Source: UBA1952 sp965246855
GTDB taxonomy: Bacteria > Bacteroidota > Bacteroidia > Chitinophagales > Chitinophagaceae
Assembly: GCA_965246855.1 (NCBI GenBank)
Contig: CBDFFP010000002.1
Location: 434,001-498,000 of the forward strand
DNA length: 64,000 nt
Direction of reading: 5' to 3'
Part shown: positions 15,599-23,618 of the stretch, one piece after another
Position numbering within the stretch: position 1 is the first letter of the stretch
How the letters are laid out: the number at the start of each line of letters is the position of its first letter
Notes under the pieces: model-generated
The model's database searches: none
What the model was told of the DNA's origin: nothing
Seen by the model: only the letters and a program-made list of their open reading frames with translations
Program-made: the position numbers and the translations under genes

Positions 15599-16645
15599 TT
15601 AGTTTTCAACCCAAGAATCGTGGTGGATGTTGCGTGGTTTGTAAGCACGGGCTTCCTCCGCAATTGCTTGGATATGCGCAGGCGTGGTGCCGCAGCAGCC
15701 GCCGATAATATTTATCAGTCCGCGCTCTAAGTATTCACGCACTTGCAGAGCCATGTCTTCCGGGCTTTCGTCGTATTGACCGAATGCGTTAGGCAATCCG
15801 GCGTTGGGATAAGCGGAAATGTAGAAGTCGGATTTGTGGGCGAGCGTTTCCAGATACGGCAGCAGTTGCGCCGCGCCGAGTGCACAGTTGAAGCCCACAC
15901 TTAACAGCGGCAAATGCGACACCGAAATCAGAAATGCTTCTGCCGTTTGGCCGCTCAAGGTGCGTCCCGAAGCGTCGGTAATCGTGCCGGAAACCATGAT
16001 GGGAATTTCTTGGTTTCGCTCCTCGCGCAGTTCGTCAATTGCGAAAAGAGCAGCCTTCGCATTGAGCGTATCAAACACCGTTTCTACCAGGAGAATATCC
16101 GCGCCGCCGTCTAGAAGCGCCGTCGCTTGTTGCTTATAGGCCACGCGCAAATCCTCAAACGTAACGGCCCGGAAACCGGGGTCGTTCACATCGGGCGAGA
16201 GGGAAGCCGTGCGGTTCGTCGGGCCAATAGAGCCAGCCACAAAACGTGGTTTACCGGGATTCTGCGCGGTGATTTCATCGCACACTTTCCGGGCAATGCG
16301 CGCCGACTCGTAGTTCATTTCCGTCACCAATTCTTCCATGCCGTAATCGGCCATAGCGATGGTCGTCCCGGAAAAAGTATTGGTCTCTAGGATGTCCGCG
16401 CCTGCTTCCAGATATTCCCGGTGAATCGCCTCAATAATATCGGGGCGGGTAAGAGAAAGCAGGTCGTTATTGCCTTTGAGGGAAGAAGGCCAGTTGGCAA
16501 AGCGCGCGCCGCGATAGTCAGCCTCGTCCAGCTTGTAACGCTGAATCATCGTGCCCATCGCGCCGTCCAGAATGAGAATTCTTTGGGACAGGGCTTGGTG
16601 GAGTAAATCGGTACGGGTTTTCAATTTTGAAACGTGGGGATTCAA
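15599..16645 (-). CDS. homocysteine S-methyltransferase module of methionine synthase
   Basis: A 348-residue protein equal to the first domain of MetH, encoded separately. It starts near ILILDGAMGTMIQRY and has the GSIGPTNRTASLSPDV stretch. It carries the zinc-binding cysteines that activate homocysteine: Cys254 in GFNCALGA and Cys317-Cys318 in IGGCCGTTPAHI. It is the first gene behind the SAM-I riboswitch and should act with the metH product encoded next. The start codon is uncertain: the frame opens with TTG at 16645, with another TTG a few codons in, and no ATG lies before the domain. Confidence 0.92.
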   Translation of the reverse strand: MNPHVSKLKTRTDLLHQALSQRILILDGAMGTMIQRYKLDEADYRGARFANWPSSLKGNNDLLSLTRPDIIEAIHREYLEAGADILETNTFSGTTIAMADYGMEELVTEMNYESARIARKVCDEITAQNPGKPRFVAGSIGPTNRTASLSPDVNDPGFRAVTFEDLRVAYKQQATALLDGGADILLVETVFDTLNAKAALFAIDELREERNQEIPIMVSGTITDASGRTLSGQTAEAFLISVSHLPLLSVGFNCALGAAQLLPYLETLAHKSDFYISAYPNAGLPNAFGQYDESPEDMALQVREYLERGLINIIGGCCGTTPAHIQAIAEEARAYKPRNIHHDSWVEN

Positions 16646-16703
16646 AACTGAAAATGCTATCGCTCAAAAAGGGAGGGAAAGTTCTGCGGTTATTTTTCCG
16701 GCT

Positions 16704-16815
16704 TCTTTTTGGGAAATCGGTAGAATGTAGCACCTTCTTTTGTGGCTTCTAAAGAAGCAAGCAAAGGGTTGCTAAGGCATCGTAGGGTCTAATCCCTCCG
16801 CCTTTCTGGATAACA
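16704..16815 (-). promoter_or_regulatory. SAM-I riboswitch controlling the methionine synthase genes
   Basis: Read on the minus strand, the leader contains the SAM-I core in order: TTATCCAGAAAGG, then GGAGGGATTAGACCC (kink-turn region), then ATGCCTTAGCAACC, a variable hairpin, and AAGGTGCTACATTC. These match the conserved positions of the class, which binds S-adenosylmethionine and shuts off downstream genes. P1 pairing looks imperfect from the raw sequence, and I could not identify the expression platform. It lies about 60 bases ahead of the homocysteine-module gene. The rest of the 16646-16951 gap holds a composite repeat. Confidence 0.9.
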
Positions 16816-16866
16816 CTTTCAGGATGTAAAGGAGCGTAAAGAGTGGCGAAAGTAAAGCCTTTTTTG

Positions 16867-16938
16867 AGACAAAAGACTATAGGCAAAAGAGGATTTTTGT
16901 AAAACTTCGTAGGAGAGTGCGCCAAAAGCCGCGTTCTT
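16867..16938. repeat. composite AGACAAAAGAC + hairpin dispersed repeat, copy 1
   Basis: An AGACAAAAGACTATAGGC-type A-rich stretch is followed by a GTAGGA...GTGCGCC/GCCGCGTTC hairpin. Related copies lie at 36648-36699, 40857-40935 and 57704-57773. Confidence 0.65.
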
Positions 16939-16951
16939 CCACAACAGGATT

Positions 16952-17974
16952 TTATCTCTCCGCCTTCGCTGTAGCATATTTCCGCACCGCCGGAGCCACC
17001 TGCGTTGCAAACAATTCTATGGACTTCATCGCCTTTTGGTGCGGGAGATGGCCTACCGTCATTTGCGCCAGAAAGCGCGTATTCCCGAAAGCATCAAACT
17101 CCGCGCAGAGCTTGTCAACTACCTGCTGCGGGCTGCCTACAAGCAGATGGCCTTGCGGGCGCAGTCCGGCATCAAACTCCTCACGCCCTCCGGGTTTCCA
17201 ACCGCGCTCCTGCCCAATACGCGCAAAAATGCGGTGATGTACGGGATAAAATTCATCCGCTGCCTGCTGCGAATCTTCCGCTATATAGCAATGCTGGTTA
17301 ATGCAGAGTTGCACGCCGCCGTGATCAAGTTGCGCCAGTGCTTTGCGATAGAGTTCTACAAAGGGAATAAATTGCTGCCAGCTTCCACCAATAATCGCCA
17401 GCGTGAGCGGCAGATTATATTGCGCTGCACGCACCACCGACTGCGGCGTTCCGCCCACGGCCACCCACAACGGTAACGGATTTTGCACGGGTCGCGGATA
17501 AACGGTTATGTCTTTCAGGGTTTGCAAGTGCCTGCCTTTCGCGCTCACTTTTTCGTCCCGGCAAAGCTTCGCCATTAAGTCCAACTTCTCCGAAAACAGC
17601 GACTCGTAGTCATTTAACTCGTAGCCAAAAAGCGGAAAGCTTTCGGTGAAAGAGCCACGCCCGGCCATGATTTCGGCGCGTCCGTTGCTGAGATTGTCCA
17701 GCGTGGAAAACTGCTGAAACACGCGCACCGGGTCATCACTGCTCAGCACTGTTACGCCGGAAGAAAGCCGGATTTTTTGGGTGATGGTTGCGATGGCAGC
17801 GAGTGTCACAGCGGGCGCGCTCACGGCATAATCGGCGCGGTGATGTTCGCCTACGGCAAATACATCCAAACCCAGTTGGTCGGCCAGCCGGGCTTCTTCC
17901 AACAGGTTTTGAAAGCGCTCTTGCGCGGTTAGATCGCCGAGATCGGCGAAGGTGCAAAGGCCAAGTTCAATCAT
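16952..17974 (-). CDS. LLM-class flavin-dependent oxidoreductase (luciferase-like)
   Basis: A 340-residue flavin-dependent monooxygenase-type TIM barrel of the bacterial luciferase superfamily. The visible family features are FAVGEHHRADYAVSAPAVTL (about 40-60), IRLSSGVTVLSSDDPVRVFQ, and SNGRAEIMAGRGSFTESFPL in the flavin/phosphate region. The physiological substrate cannot be read from sequence. It follows on the same strand as the methionine genes but is separated from them by the riboswitch and a dispersed repeat, so it is a separate unit. Confidence 0.9.
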   Translation of the reverse strand: MIELGLCTFADLGDLTAQERFQNLLEEARLADQLGLDVFAVGEHHRADYAVSAPAVTLAAIATITQKIRLSSGVTVLSSDDPVRVFQQFSTLDNLSNGRAEIMAGRGSFTESFPLFGYELNDYESLFSEKLDLMAKLCRDEKVSAKGRHLQTLKDITVYPRPVQNPLPLWVAVGGTPQSVVRAAQYNLPLTLAIIGGSWQQFIPFVELYRKALAQLDHGGVQLCINQHCYIAEDSQQAADEFYPVHHRIFARIGQERGWKPGGREEFDAGLRPQGHLLVGSPQQVVDKLCAEFDAFGNTRFLAQMTVGHLPHQKAMKSIELFATQVAPAVRKYATAKAER

Positions 17975-18027
17975 GATTTCTGAGGGTTATGCGCGCTTGG
18001 CTTTTGGAATTTGATTCTTGGTATTTC

Positions 18028-18369
18028 TCATCGTATCGGACTTCCCGCTGCGTCTGTTCCGCCATTCTGATCTCCTTCCTTGCCGCCGCTTTGTGGCTCG
18101 CCGTAGGAGGAAGGGTCTTCGTATTCTTCGCCGAGGTCTGGGTGTTTTGTGGACTTGCCTTCCGCGTCGGGATTGGCGGGGGATTGGTTGCCGTCGGGCG
18201 CTTTGGAATCGGGGCTTTGCGTACCGCCGTAGGGCGAGCCAAGGCCGTTTTTGTCGGCCAGCTTGTTGGGATAATTGCCGTCTGCACCGTTGGTCATTTC
18301 GCGGCGGTCGTTGAGGTGAACAGGGCGCTGGTCTTTTTCCGAAGCGGCGTTTTGAGGGTTGTTTTCCAT
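18028..18369 (-). CDS. small disordered hydrophilic protein
   Basis: About 113 residues starting at MENNPQN, almost entirely composed of Gly, Asn, Pro, Asp, Ser and Lys, with no hydrophobic core and no signal peptide (for example NGADGNYPNKLADKNGLGSP). It is likely intrinsically disordered. Proteins of this composition are common in Chitinophagaceae and some are stress-related, but no function can be assigned. It lies between the luciferase-like gene and mqo on the same strand, with a hairpin repeat on its upstream side. Confidence 0.5.
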   Translation of the reverse strand: MENNPQNAASEKDQRPVHLNDRREMTNGADGNYPNKLADKNGLGSPYGGTQSPDSKAPDGNQSPANPDAEGKSTKHPDLGEEYEDPSSYGEPQSGGKEGDQNGGTDAAGSPIR

Positions 18370-18388
18370 AAGGATTGTGTTTTGAGAA

Positions 18389-18466
18389 TAGAACACGGAT
18401 AAAGCGGATTGCTACGAATAAACCTGTGCAAATCCGTCTGAATCCGCGTCATCCGTGTTCATTCTA
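18389..18466. repeat. dispersed hairpin repeat between mqo and the small disordered protein
   Basis: GAACACGGAT at the left is complementary to ATCCGTGTTC at the right, with further paired CGGATT/AATCCG blocks inside. It belongs to the CACGGAT-type short repeats and could act as a transcription barrier after mqo. Confidence 0.65.
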
Positions 18467-18470
18467 TTGT

Positions 18471-19961
18471 CTATCCTTCCAGCTCCAAAACCTGTGCCGT
18501 CTCCTGCCGCAGCTTGTGAAGCAGTTCCGGATTATCGGCTAACTTCTGTCCGTAAGAAGGCATCAGGGCTTTTAGTTTCTGTTGCCAGTCCGCAGTCTCC
18601 ATTTGCGCGGGAAAGCATTTTTGGAGTACGTCCAGCATGATGAAAGCTGCGGTACTCGCGCCGGGCGAAGCGCCCAATAATGCAGCGATGCTGCCATCGG
18701 CACTGCTAATCACTTCTGTTCCAAACTCCAGCACGCCGCCGGTTTTTTCGTCGGCCTTGATGACCTGCACACGCTGTCCGGCAATCACGAGTTCCCAATC
18801 TTCGGGGCGCGCGTCGGGAAAATATTCCTGCAAAGCGTGGAATCGGTCAGCATCGGATTGCGCCACTTGCTTAATCAGGTAGCGCGTGAGGGGAATATTG
18901 TGAACTCCCGCGCTGAGCATCGGCACGAGGTTGTCTAAGTGTAAAGAAGCGGGCAAATCGGTGTAAGAACCGCTTTTTAAAAACTTGGTGGAGAAGCCTG
19001 CATAGGGGCCAAAGAGCAGTGCATCTTTGCCTTCAATTTTGCGCGTATCCAAGTGCGGAACGCTCATCGGCGGCGCACCAACAGACGCTTTTCCATACAC
19101 TTTCACGGCATGGCGGGCAATCACTTCCTCATTCTTGCAACGCAGCCATTGTCCCGAAACGGGGAAGCCGCCGAAGTGTTTTCCTTCGGGAATGTCGGCA
19201 TCCTGAAGGAGATGGAGCGCACCGCCACCCGCGCCAATAAAGACAAACGGCGACTGGATATTTTCCTGGTAATCTTCTTCCAGATTTTTTACGCGCACCT
19301 GCCAGAAAGCGCCTTCGCCGGGATTTTCCGGGTCGGCGGCAAAACGGTGCAGGTCGCGCACTTCGTAGTTGTAGAACACTTCTGCGCCGCGTGATTCCAT
19401 GCGGGCGATGAGTGCGCGGGTGAGCGTTCCAAAATCCACGTCCGTGCCAATCGGCATATAGGTGGCGGCGACGCGCTCCGTCGGGTCACGGTCTTCCATC
19501 ACGAGCGGCATCCAGCGACGAATGGTTTCGCCGTCTTCCGCGTATTGCATTTCCGCAAACAGCGGGCGCTTCTTCATCGCCTCGTAGCGGGCACGGAGAA
19601 ACTGCACATTATCCGGTCCCCACACAAAAGCGCAGTGCGGAACAGAACGGATAAACGACGGCGAGAGCGCGCCTTCCTTCACCAGCGCGGCCCAGAACTG
19701 CCGGGAGATTTCAAAGGCCTCGGCTACGTTTTCAGCCTTCTCTGTTTCTACGGTTCCGTCTGGGAGCTGCGGGGTATAGTTCAGTTCGCAGAAACCGGAG
19801 TGGCCGGTACCGGCGTTGTTCCAGGCATCGGAAGATTCGGCGGCGGCGCGTCCCAAGCGCTCATAGATGCGGATGCGGAGATTGGGGTTCAGTTCCTGAA
19901 GCAGCGTACCGAGCGTAGCGCTCATGATACCTGCGCCGATAAGGACAATATCTGTGGACAT
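18471..19961 (-). CDS. mqo: malate:quinone oxidoreductase
   Basis: A 496-residue FAD-dependent membrane-associated enzyme that oxidises malate to oxaloacetate and passes electrons to the quinone pool. The N-terminal FAD fold is clear (DIVLIGAGIMSATLGTLLQE). It is followed by the family-specific AAESSDAWNNAGTGHSGFCE and, later, YGKASVGAPPMSVPHLDTR and LLGASPGASTAAFIMLDVL at the C-terminus. The start at MSTDIVLIGAG matches the family; an ATG 10 codons upstream is not needed. The frameshifted upstream gene now reads through past this start codon by about 100 bases. Confidence 0.95.
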   Translation of the reverse strand: MSTDIVLIGAGIMSATLGTLLQELNPNLRIRIYERLGRAAAESSDAWNNAGTGHSGFCELNYTPQLPDGTVETEKAENVAEAFEISRQFWAALVKEGALSPSFIRSVPHCAFVWGPDNVQFLRARYEAMKKRPLFAEMQYAEDGETIRRWMPLVMEDRDPTERVAATYMPIGTDVDFGTLTRALIARMESRGAEVFYNYEVRDLHRFAADPENPGEGAFWQVRVKNLEEDYQENIQSPFVFIGAGGGALHLLQDADIPEGKHFGGFPVSGQWLRCKNEEVIARHAVKVYGKASVGAPPMSVPHLDTRKIEGKDALLFGPYAGFSTKFLKSGSYTDLPASLHLDNLVPMLSAGVHNIPLTRYLIKQVAQSDADRFHALQEYFPDARPEDWELVIAGQRVQVIKADEKTGGVLEFGTEVISSADGSIAALLGASPGASTAAFIMLDVLQKCFPAQMETADWQQKLKALMPSYGQKLADNPELLHKLRQETAQVLELEG

Positions 19962-20895
19962 GGAAAGGAGAGAAGTCCTTTTGCTTCTCAAAAAACGGGC
20001 CGGGGGTTGCAGCAGGCCTCCTCAATACAAATACCCTTCCTTCAGATAGTTCGGACAGCGGTACGTCTTTAACTGAATACTCAAGAATACTCAAGTGGAA
20101 CGCGAAAACCAGATACTGGTCAAAGGTGGTGCTGTTGCCGCGCTGCTTGCCGTTGCGGCCTAAAAGCACAGGCGAAACCTCGCCGCTCCTATCCTGCAAC
20201 AGCGCCGCCGGATTGGGCACGAGCGGGTCGGTATTGGGGAAACGATCCATTCCTACATAAGTCCGGCTCACGTCGTCCAGATAGTCCGTTGTTGTAAGCC
20301 GGTCCGCGATTTCAAAGCCGAGGTTCAGGCCCGGACGAATCCAGTATTTAACGCCCATGCCGATGGGAAAGCATACCGAATAAGAACTGTATTTGCGGTC
20401 AGCAAAGCCCGCGTTCTGTCCTTCCGTTCCGAGGCTGCGCAATGCATACGTGCTGCCGTTTATCTCCGCCGTCGGGTTGTAATAAAAAACGCCCACGCCG
20501 CCCGTGAGATAAGGCGTCCAGCGATTGCCGATTTCGCCGGTGGCGTAGCGGAAAAAGTTGAACTCCGCCGCCGCGGATAGCTCCACTACGTTGGATTTAA
20601 AAGAAAGATTGCGCAGCTTCTGGAAATCATTGCTGTTGTAGGAATCCGCGTAGCCCACTTCTGTCCACATCAGGTTGGCGCGCACCGCGATGTAGGGCGT
20701 CATGTGATGACGCGCAAAAATGCCCACTGCCGGACGCACGAATCTGAAACCGTAATGGTCGTTGAGGTCGCCGAAATACTGGCTGCCGCCCGCCGTAATG
20801 CCCAGCTCGTTTGCGCCATAATAGCTTTGAGCAGAGGCCGAAAAGCCGCAGAGCAAAAGCAACAAACAGAGGATGCGCATGATTCGGAGATTCAT
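19861..20895 (-). CDS. DUF6089-type outer-membrane beta-barrel protein with a C-terminal frameshift
   Basis: A signal peptide (MRILCLLLLLCGFSASAQ) is followed by a DUF6089-like porin-fold protein (ITAGGSQYFGDLNDHYGF, HHMTPYIAVRANLMWTEVGY, GNSTTFDQYLVFAFHLSI). Near 20075 the 10-base block TTGAGTATTC occurs twice in tandem. Removing one copy restores a family-like ending, SIQLKTYRCPNYLKEGYLY, with a stop at 20022-20024 and a terminal aromatic residue, as outer-membrane barrels need for assembly. As sequenced, the frame is lost at that point and runs on to 19861, over the start of mqo. The start could be Met at 20895 or 20880. Confidence 0.75.
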   Translation of the reverse strand: MNLRIMRILCLLLLLCGFSASAQSYYGANELGITAGGSQYFGDLNDHYGFRFVRPAVGIFARHHMTPYIAVRANLMWTEVGYADSYNSNDFQKLRNLSFKSNVVELSAAAEFNFFRYATGEIGNRWTPYLTGGVGVFYYNPTAEINGSTYALRSLGTEGQNAGFADRKYSSYSVCFPIGMGVKYWIRPGLNLGFEIADRLTTTDYLDDVSRTYVGMDRFPNTDPLVPNPAALLQDRSGEVSPVLLGRNGKQRGNSTTFDQYLVFAFHLSILEYSVKDVPLSELSEGRVFVLRRPAATPGPFFEKQKDFSPFHVHRYCPYRRRYHERYARYAASGTEPQSPHPHL

Positions 20896-20968
20896 AAAAA
20901 ACAGCGGCCAGACCGCAGAACAAAAACGCGAAGAAGCAACGGAAAAGTATGCCGGAAGTGCGCTCCTT

Positions 20969-21262
20969 TCAACTCCACACAAAACGCTGCAACACAAACA
21001 GCACAATCCAGAGAACGTTGATCACCATCAGCCCGCGCACCAGATGCGTCTGCTTGCGGCGGTTGAAGTACATCAGGGCCCCCATATTGGGCAGCACGGC
21101 AAGGGAAAGCACTTTGGACGCCACGCGCGGATTAACCGCCAGCAGGCGCGGGTATTGCGCATAGCTCACGTCGGGCAGCAGCAACATTTTAAGCAGCAGC
21201 GCGAAGAGCAGGGGCAGCGCCAGTCCCAGCAACACGCCGGGCAACGGAGAGCGATGAGTCAT
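20969..21262 (-). CDS. small integral membrane protein of unknown function
   Basis: A 97-residue protein with three hydrophobic segments (about residues 8-28, 47-65 and 76-94). A conserved-looking central stretch (YPRLLAVNPRVASKVLSLAV, then NRRKQTH) lies between the first and last. It looks like a family restricted to Bacteroidota, and no function is known to me. It is divergent from comA, with 71 bases between the two starts that must hold both promoters. Confidence 0.65.
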   Translation of the reverse strand: MTHRSPLPGVLLGLALPLLFALLLKMLLLPDVSYAQYPRLLAVNPRVASKVLSLAVLPNMGALMYFNRRKQTHLVRGLMVINVLWIVLFVLQRFVWS

Positions 21263-21333
21263 GACGGGGCAAGATACGGCGGCCTGTACCTTCGCGCCCT
21301 CTTTCCCTCAGAAGACCCGCTTTTAGCAAAACA

Positions 21334-22104
21334 ATGATGAACCCTTTCCCGCTCCGCCAGATTCCCGAACGCACCACCGTGCCCCGCACCAATGGCCTGA
21401 CGATGATTATGGACAAAGGCATGGGCACGGAAGAAGCCCGCAATTTTCTCTCGGTAGGAACGCCGCATGTAGACATTATTAAGCTCGGATTTGGAACGGC
21501 CCTCGTCTCCCCAAATCTCACCGAGAAAATCGCGCTCTATCAGGCGGCAAACATTCCGGTGTACTTCGGCGGAACCTTGTTTGAAGCGTTTCTGGTGCGC
21601 AATCAGTTTGAGGACTACATCGCGTTTATGAAGCAGTATAACGTGCGCCACGTAGAAGTTTCAGACGGCTCCATCACCATTCCGCACGCCGAAAAATGCG
21701 GCTATATTGAGCAGTTGGCCGCGCGGGGATTCACGGTTTTTTCGGAAGTCGGCTCCAAGGATGCGGCGCACATTATTCCGCCCTACAAATGGATTGAACT
21801 GATGCGCGCCGAGCTGGCCGCCGGTTCTTCCTACGTGATTGCCGAAGCCCGAGAAGCCGGAAACGTGGGCATCTATCGCGGCAGCGGTGAGGTGCGCGAA
21901 GGCCTTGTGCAGGAAATCCTGACGCAGATTCCGGCAGAGAAAATCCTGTGGGAAGCCCCGCAGAAAGCACAGCAGATGTATTTTCTGGAACTGCTCGGCG
22001 CCAACGTAAACCTGGGCAACATCGCGCCAAGCGAAATCATTCCGCTGGAAGCGATGCGGATTGGATTGCGCGGCGATACGTTTCATCTCTATTTGGACAA
22101 GTAG
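21334..22104 (+). CDS. comA: phosphosulfolactate synthase (ComA-like)
   Basis: A 256-residue TIM-barrel enzyme of the ComA family, which adds sulfite to phosphoenolpyruvate to give (R)-3-phosphosulfolactate. Family features are GLTMIMDKGMG near the N-terminus, VDIIKLGFGTALVSP, VEVSDGSITIP and FSEVGSKDA, followed by YVIAEAREAGNVGIYRGSGE. In methanogens this starts coenzyme M synthesis. In Bacteroidota no coenzyme M is expected, so the product probably feeds another sulfonate pathway, but nothing in the window shows which. No comB or comC lies beside it. The second of two adjacent ATGs (21337) may be the true start. Confidence 0.88.
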   Translation: MMNPFPLRQIPERTTVPRTNGLTMIMDKGMGTEEARNFLSVGTPHVDIIKLGFGTALVSPNLTEKIALYQAANIPVYFGGTLFEAFLVRNQFEDYIAFMKQYNVRHVEVSDGSITIPHAEKCGYIEQLAARGFTVFSEVGSKDAAHIIPPYKWIELMRAELAAGSSYVIAEAREAGNVGIYRGSGEVREGLVQEILTQIPAEKILWEAPQKAQQMYFLELLGANVNLGNIAPSEIIPLEAMRIGLRGDTFHLYLDK

Positions 22105-22137
22105 AGACGGTGAGGAAAAAACCTTTTCTTTTTCGCC

Positions 22138-22431
22138 ACCCATAGTCGCCGGTAAGCAACAAAAAGTGGATGGCGTGCTACCATTGGTGGATGGGGTGCA
22201 ACGAAAGGGAACATGCGTGTAACAAAGGAGTGCACGCGTGCAACGAAAAGGAACATGCATGCACTCTTTGAGTTCTTGCTTACACTTAAAGAGTTCTTGC
22301 TCACACTCAAAGAGTGCGCGGCTGCACTCAAAGAGTTCTTGCGTGTACTTAGAGAGTGCGCGGCTGCACTCAAAGAGTTCCTGCGTACACTCAAAGAGTG
22401 CGCGGCTGCAACCAAATACCAATTTCAGGCA
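22138..22431. repeat. 21-bp tandem array 2 (about 14 units) in a convergent gap
   Basis: Fourteen contiguous 21-base units run from 22138. The right half alternates two types, CTCAAAGAGTTCTTGCGTGTA and CTCAAAGAGTGCGCGGCTGCA. The left half is more degenerate (for example ACGAAAAGGAACATGCATGCA). The array fills nearly the whole gap between the stop codons of comA (22104) and the permease gene (22440). Two plus-strand and two minus-strand frames are free of stop codons through it, giving heptads such as LKECAAA and ECSRALF. No T-rich terminator hairpin is seen. Confidence 0.92.
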
Positions 22432-22439
22432 AAAACCAA

Positions 22440-23567
22440 CTACGCTTTATCCGCTTCATCCTTCGGCACTTTTCCTTCCAGCCCCGCGCGCTCCAAAAGC
22501 AGTCTTTTGAGGCCGTATTCATTGCGGTAAACCTTGAACAAACTGCCGATAGCAGACAAGAGCAGCGGCCCGAAGACCAGTCCCATCACGCCGAGATAAT
22601 GCAGGCCCAGCAGCACACCGAAAACCGTCACAAGCGGGTGCACATCGCCCAGCTTTTTGAGGATGGTGAAACGCAGCACATTGTCAATTCCGCCCACCAC
22701 CACGAGCGAATAAACCGACAGCCCCAGCGCGCCCGACGTGTTGCCCGAAGCGGCTAAAATAAGGCACACCGGAACCCAGACAACCATCGTCCCGACGACT
22801 GGAATAATGGTGGCCGCGCCCGTTACCAGTCCCCACAAAATGGCGTTGTCCACGCCGAAAATGAAGTAGCCAATCATCGCCACGATGCCCTGAAAAAAGC
22901 CCAGCACCGGAATGCCGATAGCGTTGGAGCGAATCATCATGTAGGTATCGTTCCAAAGCTCTTTTTTGCTGCGCTCTGAGAACGGCAAAACCACCTTCAC
23001 AATACGTTCCAGATGCTCCTGACTGGTTTGCATAAAATACAGGACGAAAAACGCCACTACTACATTGGCAACCAGCGCGCCCAGTCCGCCAAGCAACATG
23101 GGCAGGTAGGCAACGCCTTTCTGGATGAAGCCCATGAGTTTTTCGCGGGAAAAATCAATCTCTTTCAGGTATTTCTGCGACGCGATAAAGGCCTGCACCT
23201 GCGCCGTTTTCTGCTCCAAAAGCGGGCGGTTGGAAAGGATGCCCTGAATCTGGCGCACCATGTAATCGCCCAGAAACCAGAGCGGCACCACAATCAGCAA
23301 CAGCGACGCGAGAATGAAAAACAGGCTTGCGGCCCACGTTTTCCAGCCTTTTTTCTCCGTCAGCCATTCATACTTATTCCGGAACAAAACAAACAGCGTA
23401 ACCGCGCCCAGAAAGCCGGGCAGGAAATAGGCCAGTCCGGTGATAGCAGCGTAGATAAGCAGCAGCAGCAGGGATGCGAGGATGATTTGCGCCAGAACGC
23501 GGTTGGGTATTTGGGGGAGGTTGCGGAGCATGGGATTGGGGAGCGCAGTAAAGCTGCCTTTCTGCAT
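22440..23567 (-). CDS. AI-2E family transporter (PerM-like permease)
   Basis: A 375-residue integral membrane protein with about eight hydrophobic segments in the AI-2E/PerM layout. Paired helices at the N-terminus (LAQIILASLLLLLIYAAITG) are followed by a large periplasmic or cytosolic insert (about 105-160). The conserved C-terminal half includes GFFQGIVAMIGYFIFGVDNA, GAATIIPVVGTMVVWVP and HPLVTVFGVLLGLHYLGVMG. Substrates differ in the family (autoinducer-2, sodium/proton exchange or unknown), so the transported compound is open. The start may instead be the internal Met in NPMLRNLPQ. The downstream end abuts the 21-bp array. Confidence 0.9.
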   Translation of the reverse strand: MQKGSFTALPNPMLRNLPQIPNRVLAQIILASLLLLLIYAAITGLAYFLPGFLGAVTLFVLFRNKYEWLTEKKGWKTWAASLFFILASLLLIVVPLWFLGDYMVRQIQGILSNRPLLEQKTAQVQAFIASQKYLKEIDFSREKLMGFIQKGVAYLPMLLGGLGALVANVVVAFFVLYFMQTSQEHLERIVKVVLPFSERSKKELWNDTYMMIRSNAIGIPVLGFFQGIVAMIGYFIFGVDNAILWGLVTGAATIIPVVGTMVVWVPVCLILAASGNTSGALGLSVYSLVVVGGIDNVLRFTILKKLGDVHPLVTVFGVLLGLHYLGVMGLVFGPLLLSAIGSLFKVYRNEYGLKRLLLERAGLEGKVPKDEADKA

Positions 23568-23618
23568 GGAAAAAGCATTCCAGCATTTTTGTTTCCGCCT
23601 TTTTTACCTGCCTCGTCT

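Noticed and set aside
22138..22431. Array 2 as the variable region of a diversity-generating retroelement
   Set aside because: No reverse transcriptase or template repeat is seen, and differences are not focused on adenines.
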